This document shows, one piece after another, positions 1 through 9,091 of a stretch of 64,000 nucleotides of DNA (position 1 is its first letter; each line of letters starts with the position of its first letter). Both the position numbers and the translations under genes were made by a program. Source of the DNA: an uncultured Phocaeicola sp. (lineage in GTDB: Bacteria; Bacteroidota; Bacteroidia; Bacteroidales; Bacteroidaceae); assembly GCA_944320885.1 (NCBI GenBank), contig CALUJE010000013.1, forward strand, positions 1-64,000. The letters run 5' to 3'. The notes beneath the pieces are model-generated. The model saw only the letters and a list, made by a program, of their open reading frames with translations. It was not told where the DNA came from and searched no databases.

Positions 1-197
1 AGCACTATAAAGTTACAGCAATTTTCGCTAATCACCAAATCTTCAAACACTTATATTTCATCGAACTCACGTTATTTAAGAGATCTCTTTCTACCAATTT
101 AGATGCTTACAGACTGATTTATTGGCAAGAAAACGACTTTATATATCTCCCATTTATTGCTAAAGATATATCTTATATTCATATGCCGAAAGGTTAA
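1..197 (+). CDS. 3' end of a truncated gene, product unknown
   Basis: A reading frame starting at position 3 is open from the window edge to a TAA at 195-197, giving the last 64 residues of a protein. The fragment is rich in Tyr, Phe and Ile and ends in HMPKG. I do not recognise a family, and the start and most of the protein lie outside the window. It is followed by a 37-base gap and a small secreted protein on the same strand. It could be a chance open frame, but 64 codons without a stop in AT-rich sequence argues for a real C terminus. Confidence 0.45.
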   Translation, partial: HYKVTAIFANHQIFKHLYFIELTLFKRSLSTNLDAYRLIYWQENDFIYLPFIAKDISYIHMPKG

Positions 198-234
198 CAC
201 ATAGATTATCAGAACATTCTTAAAACCATAAAAC

Positions 235-564
235 ATGAAACGTTTACTTACTTTTTTACTACTTGCATCACTAACTTACGGAGGAATTGCCACAAATCAA
301 ATCTGCAGAACCAATGACAATCACTCGCCACAGCAACCTCTCAAACATAAAAAAGTACCTGTGAATGAATACCGCAAGTTACTAGAAGTTTTACATCAAA
401 TGTATGGATTAGGCTCTCCTTCTTTCAGCTCTGCAACAGATTCTGTAGAAATCACTCCAGAACGTATTTCTGAATACATCTATTATTTGGAAAATATCTA
501 CAATTTCAGACTAAAAAAAGATTCCACTAAAAGAATACAACCTGATATTCTTAAAAGATTATAA
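235..564 (+). CDS. small secreted protein of unknown function
   Basis: Encodes 109 residues. It starts with a typical export signal (MKRLL, then a hydrophobic stretch to about residue 20), so the mature protein is probably periplasmic or surface-bound. There is a Cys at residue 24, but the residues before it are not a good lipobox. The mature part is charged (basic residues 36-46 and at the C terminus) with a Tyr-rich helix near residues 80-92. No family is recognised. A strong hairpin terminator follows directly, so it is the last gene of its unit. Confidence 0.6.
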   Translation: MKRLLTFLLLASLTYGGIATNQICRTNDNHSPQQPLKHKKVPVNEYRKLLEVLHQMYGLGSPSFSSATDSVEITPERISEYIYYLENIYNFRLKKDSTKRIQPDILKRL

Positions 565-569
565 CTTAA

Positions 570-604
570 CAGCCTCTCCCTTTATTGATAAAAGAGAGAG
601 GCTG
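570..604. terminator. bidirectional terminator hairpin
   Basis: CAGCCTCTC at 570-578 pairs perfectly with GAGAGGCTG at 596-604. It lies between two converging genes (the small secreted protein and hisS) and probably serves both. Confidence 0.8.
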
Positions 605-626
605 CACTTTAAGTTTCTATTAAATA

Positions 627-1991
627 TCAATTCATTACGACTTTCACCAATTCTTCTGCCGAAACCAGATTCTGCTCACCACTCACCATATTCTTCAGCA
701 TCACTTTTCCTTCTTTCATTTCATTCTCGCCAACAATAGCTACAAACGGAATCTCCTTAGCATTAGCATAGCTCATCTGTTTTTTCATTTTGGCTGCATC
801 AGGATATATTTCTGCACGGATTCCGGCTTCACGTGCCTTAGCCAAAACCGGAAGACAATATGACGCCTCGGCTGCTCCAAAATTCACAAAAAGCAATTGA
901 GTTCCATTTACAGCTTCTTTCGGATATAAATCAAGCTGATTCAGCACATCAAATATACGGTCTGCTCCGAATGAGATACCAACTCCTGATACTCCCGGCA
1001 TACCAAACACCCCTGTCAGGTTATCATATCGTCCGCCTCCACTGATACTGCCGATTTGCACATCAAGAGCTTTAACTTCAAAGATAGCACCCGTATAATA
1101 GTTCAATCCACGTGCCAATGTCAGGTCTAATTCTATTTCGCTCTTTATATTCAATCCGTTCAACGTATTCAATATAAATTCACTTTCTTCAATTCCTTTC
1201 ATACCCGTTTCGCTGGCAGCAAGTACATTTTTCAATGTTTCCAGCTTCTCGGCATTTGTTCCACTCAACAATATAATAGGCTGCAACTTGTCAATTGCCT
1301 CTTGAGGGATTCCTTTCGATGCAAGTTCCGCATTTACATTGTCAAGCCCAATTTTGTCAAGCTTATCAATAGCGACTGTTATATCAACTATCTTATCAGC
1401 CTCACCTATGATTTCAGCTATACCGGAAAGAATCTTACGATTATTTATTTTAATTGATACACGAACACCAAAACGGGTAAACACGGCATCAATCATTTGC
1501 ACCAACTCCACTTCGTTCAGTAATGAATCACTGCCAACAACATCGGCATCACACTGATAAAACTCGCGATAACGGCCTTTTTGCGGACGGTCAGCTCTCC
1601 AAACCGGCTGTATCTGATAACGTTTGAAAGGAAAAGTAATTTCATCACGGTGCATTACCACATAGCGTGCAAAAGGCACTGTCAAATCATAACGCAAACC
1701 TTTTTCACAGAATTTGCTTGCCAGTTTTGCAGCATTTCTTGAAAGCAATTCTTCATCGGTCAAAGCAGAAAAATAATCTCCCGAATTCTGTATCTTAAAA
1801 AGGAGCTTATCACCTTCGTCACCATACTTTCCCATCAATGTAGAAAGATTTTCCATTGACGGTGTTTCAATCTGCTGATAACCAAACTTATGAAATGTTT
1901 CACGAATCGTATTAAATATATAATTACGCTTCGCCATTTCTATCGGCGAAAAGTCTCTTGTTCCTTTGGGTATTGACGGTTTTGTTGCCAT
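627..1991 (-). CDS. hisS: histidyl-tRNA synthetase
   Basis: Encodes 454 residues, the usual length for bacterial HisRS. It charges tRNA-His with histidine in the cytoplasm. Class II synthetase motifs are visible: the motif 2 region [20 protein letters not shown] near residues 127-146, the histidine-binding stretch [14 protein letters not shown] near 292-305, and a glycine-rich motif 3 around [11 protein letters not shown]. The C-terminal anticodon-binding domain starts around residue 365. The start is [16 protein letters not shown], whose KGTRDF is a hallmark of HisRS N termini. It is a single-gene unit with its own promoter and a shared terminator. The matching tRNA-His is also in this window at 22125-22199. 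Confidence 0.97.
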   Translation of the reverse strand: MATKPSIPKGTRDFSPIEMAKRNYIFNTIRETFHKFGYQQIETPSMENLSTLMGKYGDEGDKLLFKIQNSGDYFSALTDEELLSRNAAKLASKFCEKGLRYDLTVPFARYVVMHRDEITFPFKRYQIQPVWRADRPQKGRYREFYQCDADVVGSDSLLNEVELVQMIDAVFTRFGVRVSIKINNRKILSGIAEIIGEADKIVDITVAIDKLDKIGLDNVNAELASKGIPQEAIDKLQPIILLSGTNAEKLETLKNVLAASETGMKGIEESEFILNTLNGLNIKSEIELDLTLARGLNYYTGAIFEVKALDVQIGSISGGGRYDNLTGVFGMPGVSGVGISFGADRIFDVLNQLDLYPKEAVNGTQLLFVNFGAAEASYCLPVLAKAREAGIRAEIYPDAAKMKKQMSYANAKEIPFVAIVGENEMKEGKVMLKNMVSGEQNLVSAEELVKVVMN

Positions 1992-2021
1992 ATTTATTTA
2001 ATTCTATTACATTATGATGTG

Positions 2022-2029
2022 CAAAATTA
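2022..2029 (-). promoter_or_regulatory. -7 promoter box for hisS
   Basis: TAATTTTG on the minus strand, an exact TAnnTTTG Bacteroidetes -7 box, about 30 bases upstream of the hisS start. Confidence 0.6.
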
Positions 2030-2147
2030 GCAAATTAATAACAGTGCACATCAATCCTTGTTAATATTTTCCTGTAAAGAATCCATTATTTTAGATTTTT
2101 CTTAAAGGAGAGCCTTGTATACTTATGGTTAAAAGTTTTTTTATAAC

Positions 2148-2155
2148 TAATTTTG
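2148..2155 (+). promoter_or_regulatory. -7 promoter box that decides the mtgA start
   Basis: TAATTTTG, an exact TAnnTTTG box. It lies inside the longest open frame of mtgA (which begins at 2125), so transcription should start near 2162 and the ATG at 2182 is the likely start codon. Confidence 0.6.
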
Positions 2156-2181
2156 CATCTTTGAAGAAAGTATTTAAGACT

Positions 2182-2877
2182 ATGAAAAAAATCAGGCGTT
2201 ATATACGTAATTTGCTTTTATTTTTCTTTATATCTACAATAGGAGCCGTAATACTATACCGTTTTTTACCAGTATATATTACTCCTCTGATGGTTATACG
2301 CGTCGTGGAACAGGTATTTCAAGGAGAAAAGCCCCGTCTTCACCATTCATGGGTTTCTTTTGAAAATATTTCACGCCACCTTCCCATGGCTGTTATTGCA
2401 TCCGAAGACAACCGATTTGCCGAACATCATGGTTTTGACTTCAAAGCTATTCAACAAGCCATAGAAGAAAAGAAAAAAGGAAAGAAACAGCGCGGAGCAA
2501 GTACCATCAGCCAGCAAACAGCAAAAAACGTTTTTTTATGGCCAGAATCATCATGGATAAGAAAAGGATTTGAAGCCTACTTCACCGTACTGATTGAATT
2601 ATTTTGGTCGAAAGAAAGAATTATGGAAGTATATCTGAACTCCATAGAAATGGGCGATGGTATCTATGGCGCAGAAGCAGTAGCCAAACACCATTTCAAT
2701 ACCACCGCAAAAAATCTTTCAAGAAGTGAATCTGCCTTGATAGCAGCCTCTTTACCCAACCCTCTCCGTTTCAACTCAGGAAAGCCATCCAATTATATGC
2801 TGAAACGAAAAAGACAAATCTTACGCTTAATGCAACTCGTTCCACAATTTCCTGAAAAGAAAGAAAAGAGTAAATAA
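2182..2877 (+). CDS. mtgA: monofunctional peptidoglycan glycosyltransferase
   Basis: Encodes 231 residues from the ATG at 2182. It polymerises lipid II into glycan strands at the outer face of the inner membrane. A basic N terminus and one membrane segment (about residues 8-32) are followed by a GT51 domain. Visible family motifs are the catalytic-glutamate region [14 protein letters not shown], then [13 protein letters not shown], and [18 protein letters not shown]. No transpeptidase domain follows, so it is the monofunctional type, at the usual length. An upstream ATG at 2125 is in frame, but a promoter box sits between it and 2182, and residues 1-19 from that start add nothing conserved. 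Confidence 0.93.
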   Translation: MKKIRRYIRNLLLFFFISTIGAVILYRFLPVYITPLMVIRVVEQVFQGEKPRLHHSWVSFENISRHLPMAVIASEDNRFAEHHGFDFKAIQQAIEEKKKGKKQRGASTISQQTAKNVFLWPESSWIRKGFEAYFTVLIELFWSKERIMEVYLNSIEMGDGIYGAEAVAKHHFNTTAKNLSRSESALIAASLPNPLRFNSGKPSNYMLKRKRQILRLMQLVPQFPEKKEKSK

Positions 2878-2916
2878 TACTATCTGCAGGAATTGTAATG
2901 CCCTCACTAACAGATA

Positions 2917-3876
2917 TTACAATATAATATTCTGCTGTTTGCCTTCTAACCAGTAATGTACATTTGCAAAAACTATTTCAGCCCGTTTTTCCATTGACTC
3001 GTGTGAAGCAAATGCTACATGAGGAGTTACCAATACATTAGGTTCAGCCAATAATGGATGTTTTTCAGGCAAAGGAGGTTCTGTTTCAAAAACATCAATT
3101 CCAGCACCGGCCAAATGACCTGAATGCAAAGCCTCAACCAATGCAGACGTATTTACCACAGGACCACGTGAGGTATTTATAAGATAAGCACCTTTCTTCA
3201 TTATGCTCAGTTTTTCAGAGTCAATCAAATCACGCGTATCTGCAGTCAGAGGACAATGCAATGACACAATATCTGAATTTTTCAACAATTCATCCAATAG
3301 AACAAATTCGATAAACGAAGGTTCATTACCAGTAACATGCCGCTTATTTCCCAGAACCCTGCATCCAAAAGCATGGCATAAGGCAGCCACTCGCGAACCT
3401 ATGGCACCGGCCCCAACAATTCCTACCGTTTTTCCTGAGAGCTCACTACCTACAAGTCCATCCTTCGTCATCCCTGAACGACATCTTTCTGAAACTTTTG
3501 GAACATTACGAAGCAATGAGAGCATCATGCAAAGAGCAAGTTCAGCCACTGCCTGAGTCGAATATCCAGCTGCATTACTTACTCTTATATTTTTCTCTCG
3601 TGCGGCATCCAAATCAACATGATCTACTCCTGTAAAAGCCACATCTATAAATTTCAGATGCTCACAGGCACGTATAACTTCTCCTTTTAACGGCATATTG
3701 GCTATTATCAGTATATCCGCATCTTTTGCCTGTTCCTTTTGTTTTTCCAAATCATCCGTTCTTGAATATGACTGAAAAGAATGACCGGCTTTCAATAAAG
3801 GAGTAACCAACTCCTGAAGTTTTTCATCTGATATTCCTAACGATTCCAATAATACAATATTCATAGCATTTTTCAT
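2917..3876 (-). CDS. D-2-hydroxyacid dehydrogenase (NAD-binding)
   Basis: Encodes 319 residues. The family reduces 2-keto acids such as hydroxypyruvate or glyoxylate with NAD(P)H in the cytoplasm. The Rossmann signature GIVGAGAIGSRVA lies near residues 151-163, followed by the family's LINTSRGPVVN and a C-terminal TPHVAFAS that carries the catalytic His. The Glu and Arg partners fit DVFETEPPLP and NTSRG. The substrate cannot be read from sequence; glycerate/hydroxypyruvate or an unspecific 2-hydroxyacid are plausible. A second in-frame ATG (3864) lacks the first four residues and is equally possible. It is monocistronic with its own promoter. Confidence 0.9.
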   Translation of the reverse strand: MKNAMNIVLLESLGISDEKLQELVTPLLKAGHSFQSYSRTDDLEKQKEQAKDADILIIANMPLKGEVIRACEHLKFIDVAFTGVDHVDLDAAREKNIRVSNAAGYSTQAVAELALCMMLSLLRNVPKVSERCRSGMTKDGLVGSELSGKTVGIVGAGAIGSRVAALCHAFGCRVLGNKRHVTGNEPSFIEFVLLDELLKNSDIVSLHCPLTADTRDLIDSEKLSIMKKGAYLINTSRGPVVNTSALVEALHSGHLAGAGIDVFETEPPLPEKHPLLAEPNVLVTPHVAFASHESMEKRAEIVFANVHYWLEGKQQNIIL

Positions 3877-3886
3877 TTAGATATTG

Positions 3887-3894
3887 CAAAAATA
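3887..3894 (-). promoter_or_regulatory. -7 promoter box for the hydroxyacid dehydrogenase
   Basis: TATTTTTG on the minus strand (TAnnTTTG), 11 bases upstream of the first start codon. That spacing slightly favours the second ATG at 3864. Confidence 0.5.
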
Positions 3895-3997
3895 ATAAAA
3901 TAAAAGACTGGCATATCTTCTTAAAACGAACTTATTCTCATAAAGATTCTCCGCATATCTTACTCTACCGCACTCATCAATATAAATCAAAAAGGAC

Positions 3998-4005
3998 TAT
4001 ATTTG
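3998..4005 (+). promoter_or_regulatory. -7 promoter box for the DUF2461 gene
   Basis: TATATTTG matches TAnnTTTG exactly, 32 bases upstream of the start at 4037. Confidence 0.6.
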
Positions 4006-4036
4006 CATCATATATCAATTCTCATTTTTATCAGAT

Positions 4037-4717
4037 ATGAAACAACAAACAGATAACCGTGCCAATATATGTCTGAGTTTCCTAAAAGACATTGCCATAC
4101 ACAATAACCGTGAATGGTTTAACGAAAACCGCTCACAATATGACGAGGCCCGTTCGGCATTTGAATCAATGGTGGAAGAGTTGATTGCCCGAATTACTGT
4201 ATTTGACCCATCCGTACAATACCTGAAAGTCAGTGACTGCACTTACCGTTTTTACCGTGATATCCGTTTTTCTCCTGACAAATCTCCTTATAAACGTCAT
4301 TTCGGAGCATATATTAATGCTAAAGGAAAAAAATCTTTTCACGGAGGATATTACTTTCATATAGAACCGGACAACTGTTTATTGGCCGGAGGAGCATACT
4401 GTCTGCCTCCCAATATTTTAAAAGCTGTACGCCAAAGCATTTGTGACAATGCGGAAACATTTCACAAGATTGTAAGCAATAAAAAGTTTCACAGTCTTTT
4501 TCCTGTCATTGGAGAAGAACATACCAAAATCATCCCGAAAGGCTTTCCTAAAGATTTCCCATATCCGGAATATCTCAAGTGTAAAGACTACTCATGTTTT
4601 CACAATATAGACAATGACTTCCTATCCAACCCGGACTGGCTTGAACAAACAGCCCGTGTTTTCGAAACAATGAAACCATTTCTCGATTTCGTAAATGAAA
4701 CCATTGACGATTTTTAA
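4037..4717 (+). CDS. DUF2461 family protein
   Basis: Encodes 226 residues, the normal length for this family of uncharacterised cytoplasmic proteins. Typical features are an N-terminal LSFLKDIAIHNNREWFNENR, the central YRFYRDIRFSPDKSPYK, and GGYYFHIEPDNCLLAGGAYC in the middle. The function is not established. The gene is monocistronic, with its own promoter at 3998 and a strong bidirectional terminator at 4729-4762 shared with the converging LysO genes. Confidence 0.88.
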   Translation: MKQQTDNRANICLSFLKDIAIHNNREWFNENRSQYDEARSAFESMVEELIARITVFDPSVQYLKVSDCTYRFYRDIRFSPDKSPYKRHFGAYINAKGKKSFHGGYYFHIEPDNCLLAGGAYCLPPNILKAVRQSICDNAETFHKIVSNKKFHSLFPVIGEEHTKIIPKGFPKDFPYPEYLKCKDYSCFHNIDNDFLSNPDWLEQTARVFETMKPFLDFVNETIDDF

Positions 4718-4728
4718 AGGAAACAAGA

Positions 4729-4762
4729 AGGGAGTATGAAACAGATGCACTTCATACTCCCT
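4729..4762. terminator. bidirectional terminator hairpin
   Basis: AGGGAGTATGAA (4729-4740) pairs perfectly with TTCATACTCCCT (4751-4762), between converging units. Confidence 0.8.
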
Positions 4763-4786
4763 CAATATATTTTTCATATTCTACAA

Positions 4787-5413
4787 TTACCAATTACAAA
4801 ATAAGGAGACTAAAAAGGGTACCGACATTTCTAAAATAATACCATGCAGAATAGCTATTGGAATCATATTTTTTCCGGAATATCTGCTAATCATAGGCAA
4901 CATGACATCCATCGAATTGATTCCTGCAACCGAAATAGGAGCAAGTTTTCCAAAAAACCTCGAAAAAAGAGGAGCACCCAACAACGATATCATTTCCCTT
5001 ACAATATTTGCCAACAATGCCAATGTACCTAATTCTGTTGCAACCTGAACACCGACCGATGCCTGTTTCAGTTCTGTTATCAATACCGAAGATAAGGAAT
5101 AATAAGCAAAACCACTACTTACAGCCAGACAATCGGTAACTTTCCATTGTACAATCAGAAAACTGGCCAACAGAGAGAAAAGCAATGTTCCTGCAATCGT
5201 AGACAATGGAAGCAAAAGCATTTTAGGTTTTAATCCTTTCAACATCTCTTTCAAGTCCTTGTTTGAACCGATTCCTATTCCTACCTGAAAAATCAGAACA
5301 TATAAAATACCCATCGTCAAGTTTCCGCCTAACCATTCATTAGGAACAAAATGGTTTATGCCTAACAATATCCCCAACAGAAACAATCCTAAAACAACAA
5401 TACTACCTTTCAT
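4787..5413 (-). CDS. lysO: LysO-type lysine exporter, C-terminal core
   Basis: Encodes 208 residues from the ATG at 5413 (MKGSIVVLG). It is the larger part of a LysO/YbjE-like inner-membrane exporter, which in Escherichia coli expels lysine as one protein of about 300 residues. At least six hydrophobic segments are visible, with family motifs GILYVLIFQVGIGIGSNKDL near residues 34-53 and AGINSMDVMLPMISRYSGKN in the C-terminal half. The longest frame starts further upstream (5512), but that extension overlaps the gene before it and lacks family features. A strong ribosome site (GGAGGTAAAG) precedes 5413. The first ATGs and stop overlap the upstream gene by 11 bases, so the two halves are translationally coupled. 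Confidence 0.85.
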   Translation of the reverse strand: MKGSIVVLGLFLLGILLGINHFVPNEWLGGNLTMGILYVLIFQVGIGIGSNKDLKEMLKGLKPKMLLLPLSTIAGTLLFSLLASFLIVQWKVTDCLAVSSGFAYYSLSSVLITELKQASVGVQVATELGTLALLANIVREMISLLGAPLFSRFFGKLAPISVAGINSMDVMLPMISRYSGKNMIPIAILHGIILEMSVPFLVSLFCNW

Positions 5414-5687
5414 CTTTACCTCCTTTCTTAAAAATAAAACGATAAGCCAGATAAGAAGCAAACAGACTTCCACATATACCAGCCGTAGCCAGAATAAATG
5501 CCTGATAACCAAAACGTCCTAATCCGGCAACAAGCTCATCATTAGAGCCAATGGTCAGCCCGAACACAAATAACATAAAAAATATAGTCGCAGACGTTGT
5601 CTTTTCTACTTTTTGAAGAAGGGGCATACGGCGCAACAAATAGCCTACACCTATGCCGATAAATAACAAAAATAAAACCTTAAACAT
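5403..5687 (-). CDS. LysO-type exporter, small N-terminal half
   Basis: Encodes 94 residues with three hydrophobic segments (about 2-20, 32-48, 60-84), ending in a charged KKGGKDER tail. It matches the N-terminal part of LysO proteins (GIGVGYLLRR, FMLFVFGLTIGSNDEL), which here and in many Bacteroidales are split into two genes. The next gene starts inside its last codons, so the two products are made together and presumably form one transporter. I infer amino acid export from the family; the substrate in this organism is unproven. Confidence 0.8.
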   Translation of the reverse strand: MFKVLFLLFIGIGVGYLLRRMPLLQKVEKTTSATIFFMLFVFGLTIGSNDELVAGLGRFGYQAFILATAGICGSLFASYLAYRFIFKKGGKDER

Positions 5688-5955
5688 AGCGGATTTATAA
5701 TTTTAAATAAAAGCACACAGATATTCTCATGTCATAAATTTACAACATGAAGATTATTTAAAACTGAAAATAAAAAGAAAATACACACAGACTTTGTGTA
5801 GCAAACATCCCTTAGATAAATCCGCTGAACCAATGTACATGAACAATACTATTGGAATGCAACGAACTCTTCCGCTGCATAATATTCCTTTTATTGATAT
5901 GTACATATATTCTACTCATATTTTACTCACTTATCCTTTTTGCGCTGCAAAGATA
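5688..5955 (-). promoter_or_regulatory. LysO promoter and ~250-base leader
   Basis: A minus-strand TATCTTTG (5948-5955) is an exact TAnnTTTG box, and no better one is seen nearer the gene. Transcription would start near 5941, leaving about 250 untranslated bases. The leader can form a hairpin with TGCAGCG pairing with CGTTGCA (about 5857-5878), flanked by GGAA/TTCC, and then CCAAT/ATTGG. No known riboswitch was recognised. A plus-strand 62-codon frame here looks spurious. Confidence 0.4.
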
Positions 5956-6051
5956 AGCAAAAAAAAAATCAATAATGCATGATTATACAGATTTTAATCT
6001 TTTTCCTAGTGAGGTTTTATTTTAATAGTCCACCTTTTATGCACATAATCA

Positions 6052-7005
6052 TCAATTAATCTGTTCTTTACGTCTCATCTTCCATAACTGCCATGAATTG
6101 ATTATATTCTGCCACAAAACATATGCACCGGGGGCAACAGACGATAAAGGATTTAAATATGTATATGCCATCCAAATAGCCAAGACTGTATTTTTCTGTC
6201 CCAAAGCCTGTCCACCACTGATTCGCTCATTGTATCGTGCTCCTATACGTTTTCCCAAGAAAAACTGCAATACACAGGCTACCAACGCTCCTACTGCAAC
6301 CAGACACTGCACATATGCCGGAGCATCACTATTCACAATAGAACGGACAGTCTGTCCGCATACGATAGCCAAAGCAACTCCCCATATATAAAAAGCAGCA
6401 TTACTGAAATGTGCCAACCAATAATGTACGGCAGGAAGTAACCAACGTAATAACATGGCCACAATAAAAGGGCATAACAATAGAGGAAAAACTTTACTCA
6501 AAATTCTCAAAAACGCAGCAAAGAATGACATATCCGCATGAGGTTCAACCAAGGGAAACAACAACGGTACAACTATCGCCGCCAAAAGATTAGATGCCAA
6601 TGTATAGGTTGTAAGGCTTGCTGCGTTTCCTCCTAACTTACCCGTTATTACGGCAGCGGCCGTAGCCGTAGGACAAATCAGGCAAACCATCGCACCTTCA
6701 AAAACTTCCCTGTAAACTTCACTCATACCTCCCAACAGCAAAATACCGGCAATTATAAGACATGACACCAATTGAAAGGCCAACAACCAAAGATGCCACC
6801 AGGCCGGCTTCAAATCACGCGGGTCTATTTTGCAGAAAGTCAACAATAACTGTGCAAAAATAAGAGTAGGAGTCAATATCTCAACCGAGGTAAATACAGC
6901 AGGTTTCAAAGGAGCCAAAAATGAAATTTTGGCAAACATAAAATAAACGAGCACTCCTACAAACATAGCTACCGGAAGAGTCCAGTTCTTCAAAAACTTC
7001 AACAT
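6052..7005 (-). CDS. bile acid:sodium symporter-like (BASS) transporter
   Basis: Encodes 317 residues with about nine to ten hydrophobic segments, so it is an inner-membrane transporter. The pattern ICPTATAAAVITGKLGGNAA in the middle and GGQALGQKNTVLAIWMA near the end is characteristic of the BASS/SBF fold, where paired crossing helices bind Na+ and an organic acid. True bile acid transport is not implied; related bacterial proteins carry pantoate, 2-keto acids or unknown anions. It is monocistronic with its own promoter at 7055. The C terminus is short and basic. Confidence 0.85.
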   Translation of the reverse strand: MLKFLKNWTLPVAMFVGVLVYFMFAKISFLAPLKPAVFTSVEILTPTLIFAQLLLTFCKIDPRDLKPAWWHLWLLAFQLVSCLIIAGILLLGGMSEVYREVFEGAMVCLICPTATAAAVITGKLGGNAASLTTYTLASNLLAAIVVPLLFPLVEPHADMSFFAAFLRILSKVFPLLLCPFIVAMLLRWLLPAVHYWLAHFSNAAFYIWGVALAIVCGQTVRSIVNSDAPAYVQCLVAVGALVACVLQFFLGKRIGARYNERISGGQALGQKNTVLAIWMAYTYLNPLSSVAPGAYVLWQNIINSWQLWKMRRKEQIN

Positions 7006-7054
7006 ATCTTATTTATTTACAGGTGTTATTGAACTATCTTGTTATTTGATGGCG

Positions 7055-7062
7055 CAAAATTA
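7055..7062 (-). promoter_or_regulatory. -7 promoter box for the BASS transporter
   Basis: TAATTTTG on the minus strand, an exact TAnnTTTG box, about 50 bases upstream of the start. Confidence 0.55.
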
Positions 7063-7243
7063 ATAGTTCTAGTCAAGACTTATTCCTTTATCTTAAAAAA
7101 TCAATATTATTTAAACAATCTAAAAAAGGGAATCTCTATCTAAAAGAGCGGCTATAATCACAAAAAAAGAAAAAAGAAATACTCAAAAAGTTCGGGAAGT
7201 ACAAGTAATATAATAAAAATAGTGAAAACAAGAGCCTTAATTA

Positions 7244-7274
7244 TTGCAGAACATGAATATAAAGCGTAATTTTG
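7244..7274 (+). promoter_or_regulatory. promoter of the NifU-like/GGGtGRT operon
   Basis: A TTG at 7244-7246 and TAATTTTG at 7267-7274 are separated by 20 bases, matching the Bacteroidetes -33/-7 layout. The start codon is about 85 bases downstream. The rest of 7063-7243 is AT-rich with no other feature seen. Confidence 0.65.
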
Positions 7275-7359
7275 CCAACAAAACGAAGAGATATAAAATA
7301 TCTCTACCGATTATTAATTAAGGGTTACAAAATTTCATTTTACCAAAAAACGTAATAAT

Positions 7360-8061
7360 ATGACTTATTCACACGAAGTAGAACACATGTGTGTTGTGAA
7401 GAAAGGTCCTAATCACGGACCTGCTCCAATTCCTGAAGAAGGAAAATGGGTAAAAGCAAAAGAAATCGTTGATATCTCTGGTTTGACACACGGTATCGGT
7501 TGGTGTGCTCCTCAACAAGGTGCTTGTAAGCTGACTCTTAATGTTAAGAACGGTGTTATCCAAGAAGCTTTGGTTGAGACTATCGGTTGTTCTGGTATGA
7601 CTCACTCTGCAGCTATGGCTTCAGAAATTCTTCCTGGAAAAACTATTCTTGAAGCATTGAATACTGACTTGGTTTGCGATGCAATCAATACAGCAATGAG
7701 AGAATTATTCCTTCAAATCGTTTACGGACGTACACAATCTGCATTCTCTGAAGGCGGTTTGATGATCGGTGCCGGACTTGAAGATTTAGGTAAAGGTCTT
7801 CGTAGTCAGGTAGGTACATTATACGGAACTTTGGCTAAAGGTTCTCGTTACCTTGAAATGGCTGAAGGTTACATCAAAACTATTGCATTGGACGAAAACG
7901 ACGAGATTTGCGGTTACGAGTTTGTTCACCTGGGCAAATTCATGGACGAGATCAAGAAGGGAACCGATGCAAACGAAGCATTGAAGAAAGTAACCGGTAC
8001 TTACGGACGCTTCACAGCAGAACAAGGCGCAGTTAAACACATTGACCCACGTCAAGAATAA
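7360..8061 (+). CDS. NifU-like iron-sulfur scaffold-related protein
   Basis: Encodes 233 residues. The N-terminal half resembles the NifU/IscU scaffold fold, with conserved cysteines in WCAPQQGACKL (about residues 44-54), ETIGCSGMTHSAAMAS (about 73-88) and LVCDAIN, in positions that could hold an Fe-S cluster. The C-terminal half (KFMDEIKKGTDANEALKKV) is specific to this family. Its partner downstream is the GGGtGRT protein, 19 bases away, and this pairing is widespread in Bacteroidales and Firmicutes. The joint role is not known; Fe-S cluster handling is inferred. Codon use is biased and the promoter strong, suggesting high expression. Confidence 0.8.
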   Translation: MTYSHEVEHMCVVKKGPNHGPAPIPEEGKWVKAKEIVDISGLTHGIGWCAPQQGACKLTLNVKNGVIQEALVETIGCSGMTHSAAMASEILPGKTILEALNTDLVCDAINTAMRELFLQIVYGRTQSAFSEGGLMIGAGLEDLGKGLRSQVGTLYGTLAKGSRYLEMAEGYIKTIALDENDEICGYEFVHLGKFMDEIKKGTDANEALKKVTGTYGRFTAEQGAVKHIDPRQE

Positions 8062-8080
8062 TATAAGGAGGAAAAGACAT

Positions 8081-9091
8081 ATGATTAGAGAAGTAAAATT
8101 TGAAAGCCAGGATCGTCGTATCAAACAGATTCTTGCTGCTTTGAACGCAAACGGTATCAAAGACATCGAAGAAGCTAACGCTATCTGCGAACAATATGGT
8201 CTTGACCCTTATAAGACTTGTGAAGAAACTCAGCCTATCTGCTTTGAAAATGCAAAATGGGCTTATGTAGTAGGTTGTGCTATTGCTCTTAAGAAAGGTT
8301 GCAAAAACGCAGCAGAAGCAGCAGAAGCAATCGGTATCGGTTTGCAGTCATTCTGTATTCCGGGTTCTGTTGCTGATGACCGTAAAGTAGGTCTCGGACA
8401 CGGAAATCTTGCAGCTATGTTGCTCCGCGAAGAAACTAAATGTTTTGCATTCCTGGCTGGTCACGAATCATTCGCTGCCGCTGAAGGTGCAATCAAAATT
8501 GCAGCAAAAGCAGACAAAGTACGTAAAGAACCTTTGCGTTGTATCCTGAACGGCCTTGGTAAAGACGCTGCCCAGATCATTTCTCGTATTAACGGATTTA
8601 CATATGTTCAAACTCAATTCGACTACTATACCGGAGAATTGAAAGTTGTACGTGAAATCGCTTATTCTAACGGTCCTCGTGCAAAAGTTAAATGTTACGG
8701 TGCCGATGACGTTCGTGAAGGTGTAGCAATCATGTGGAAAGAAGGCGTAGACGTATCTATTACAGGTAACTCTACTAACCCGACCCGTTTCCAACACCCG
8801 GTTGCTGGTACTTATAAGAAAGAACGTGTTCTCGCTGGCAAGCCATACTTCTCAGTAGCTTCTGGTGGTGGTACAGGCCGTACTCTTCACCCGGATAACA
8901 TGGCAGCCGGACCGGCTTCTTACGGTATGACCGATACAATGGGCCGTATGCACTCAGACGCTCAGTTCGCTGGTTCTTCATCAGTTCCTGCTCACGTAGA
9001 AATGATGGGATTCTTAGGAATCGGTAACAACCCGATGGTAGGTTGTACTGTAGCTTGCGCTGTTGACGTTGCTACTGCTTTGAACAAGTAA
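8081..9091 (+). CDS. GGGtGRT family protein
   Basis: Encodes 336 residues from the ATG at 8081, chosen because AAGGAGG (8066-8072) lies at ideal distance; the in-frame codon at 8042 would overlap the upstream gene. The family name comes from the motif GGGTGRT, seen in SVASGGGTGRTLHPDNM near residues 262-278. Function is unknown. The last 59 codons and the terminator (8913-9154) are present a second time at 14627-14867, identical in the coding part, so this 3' end was the site of an integration or duplication. The gene itself is intact. It forms an operon with the NifU-like gene. Confidence 0.88.
   Translation: MIREVKFESQDRRIKQILAALNANGIKDIEEANAICEQYGLDPYKTCEETQPICFENAKWAYVVGCAIALKKGCKNAAEAAEAIGIGLQSFCIPGSVADDRKVGLGHGNLAAMLLREETKCFAFLAGHESFAAAEGAIKIAAKADKVRKEPLRCILNGLGKDAAQIISRINGFTYVQTQFDYYTGELKVVREIAYSNGPRAKVKCYGADDVREGVAIMWKEGVDVSITGNSTNPTRFQHPVAGTYKKERVLAGKPYFSVASGGGTGRTLHPDNMAAGPASYGMTDTMGRMHSDAQFAGSSSVPAHVEMMGFLGIGNNPMVGCTVACAVDVATALNK

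Noticed and set aside
5794..5982. 62-codon plus-strand frame in the LysO leader
   Set aside because: Antisense to the leader, no ribosome site and no family features.
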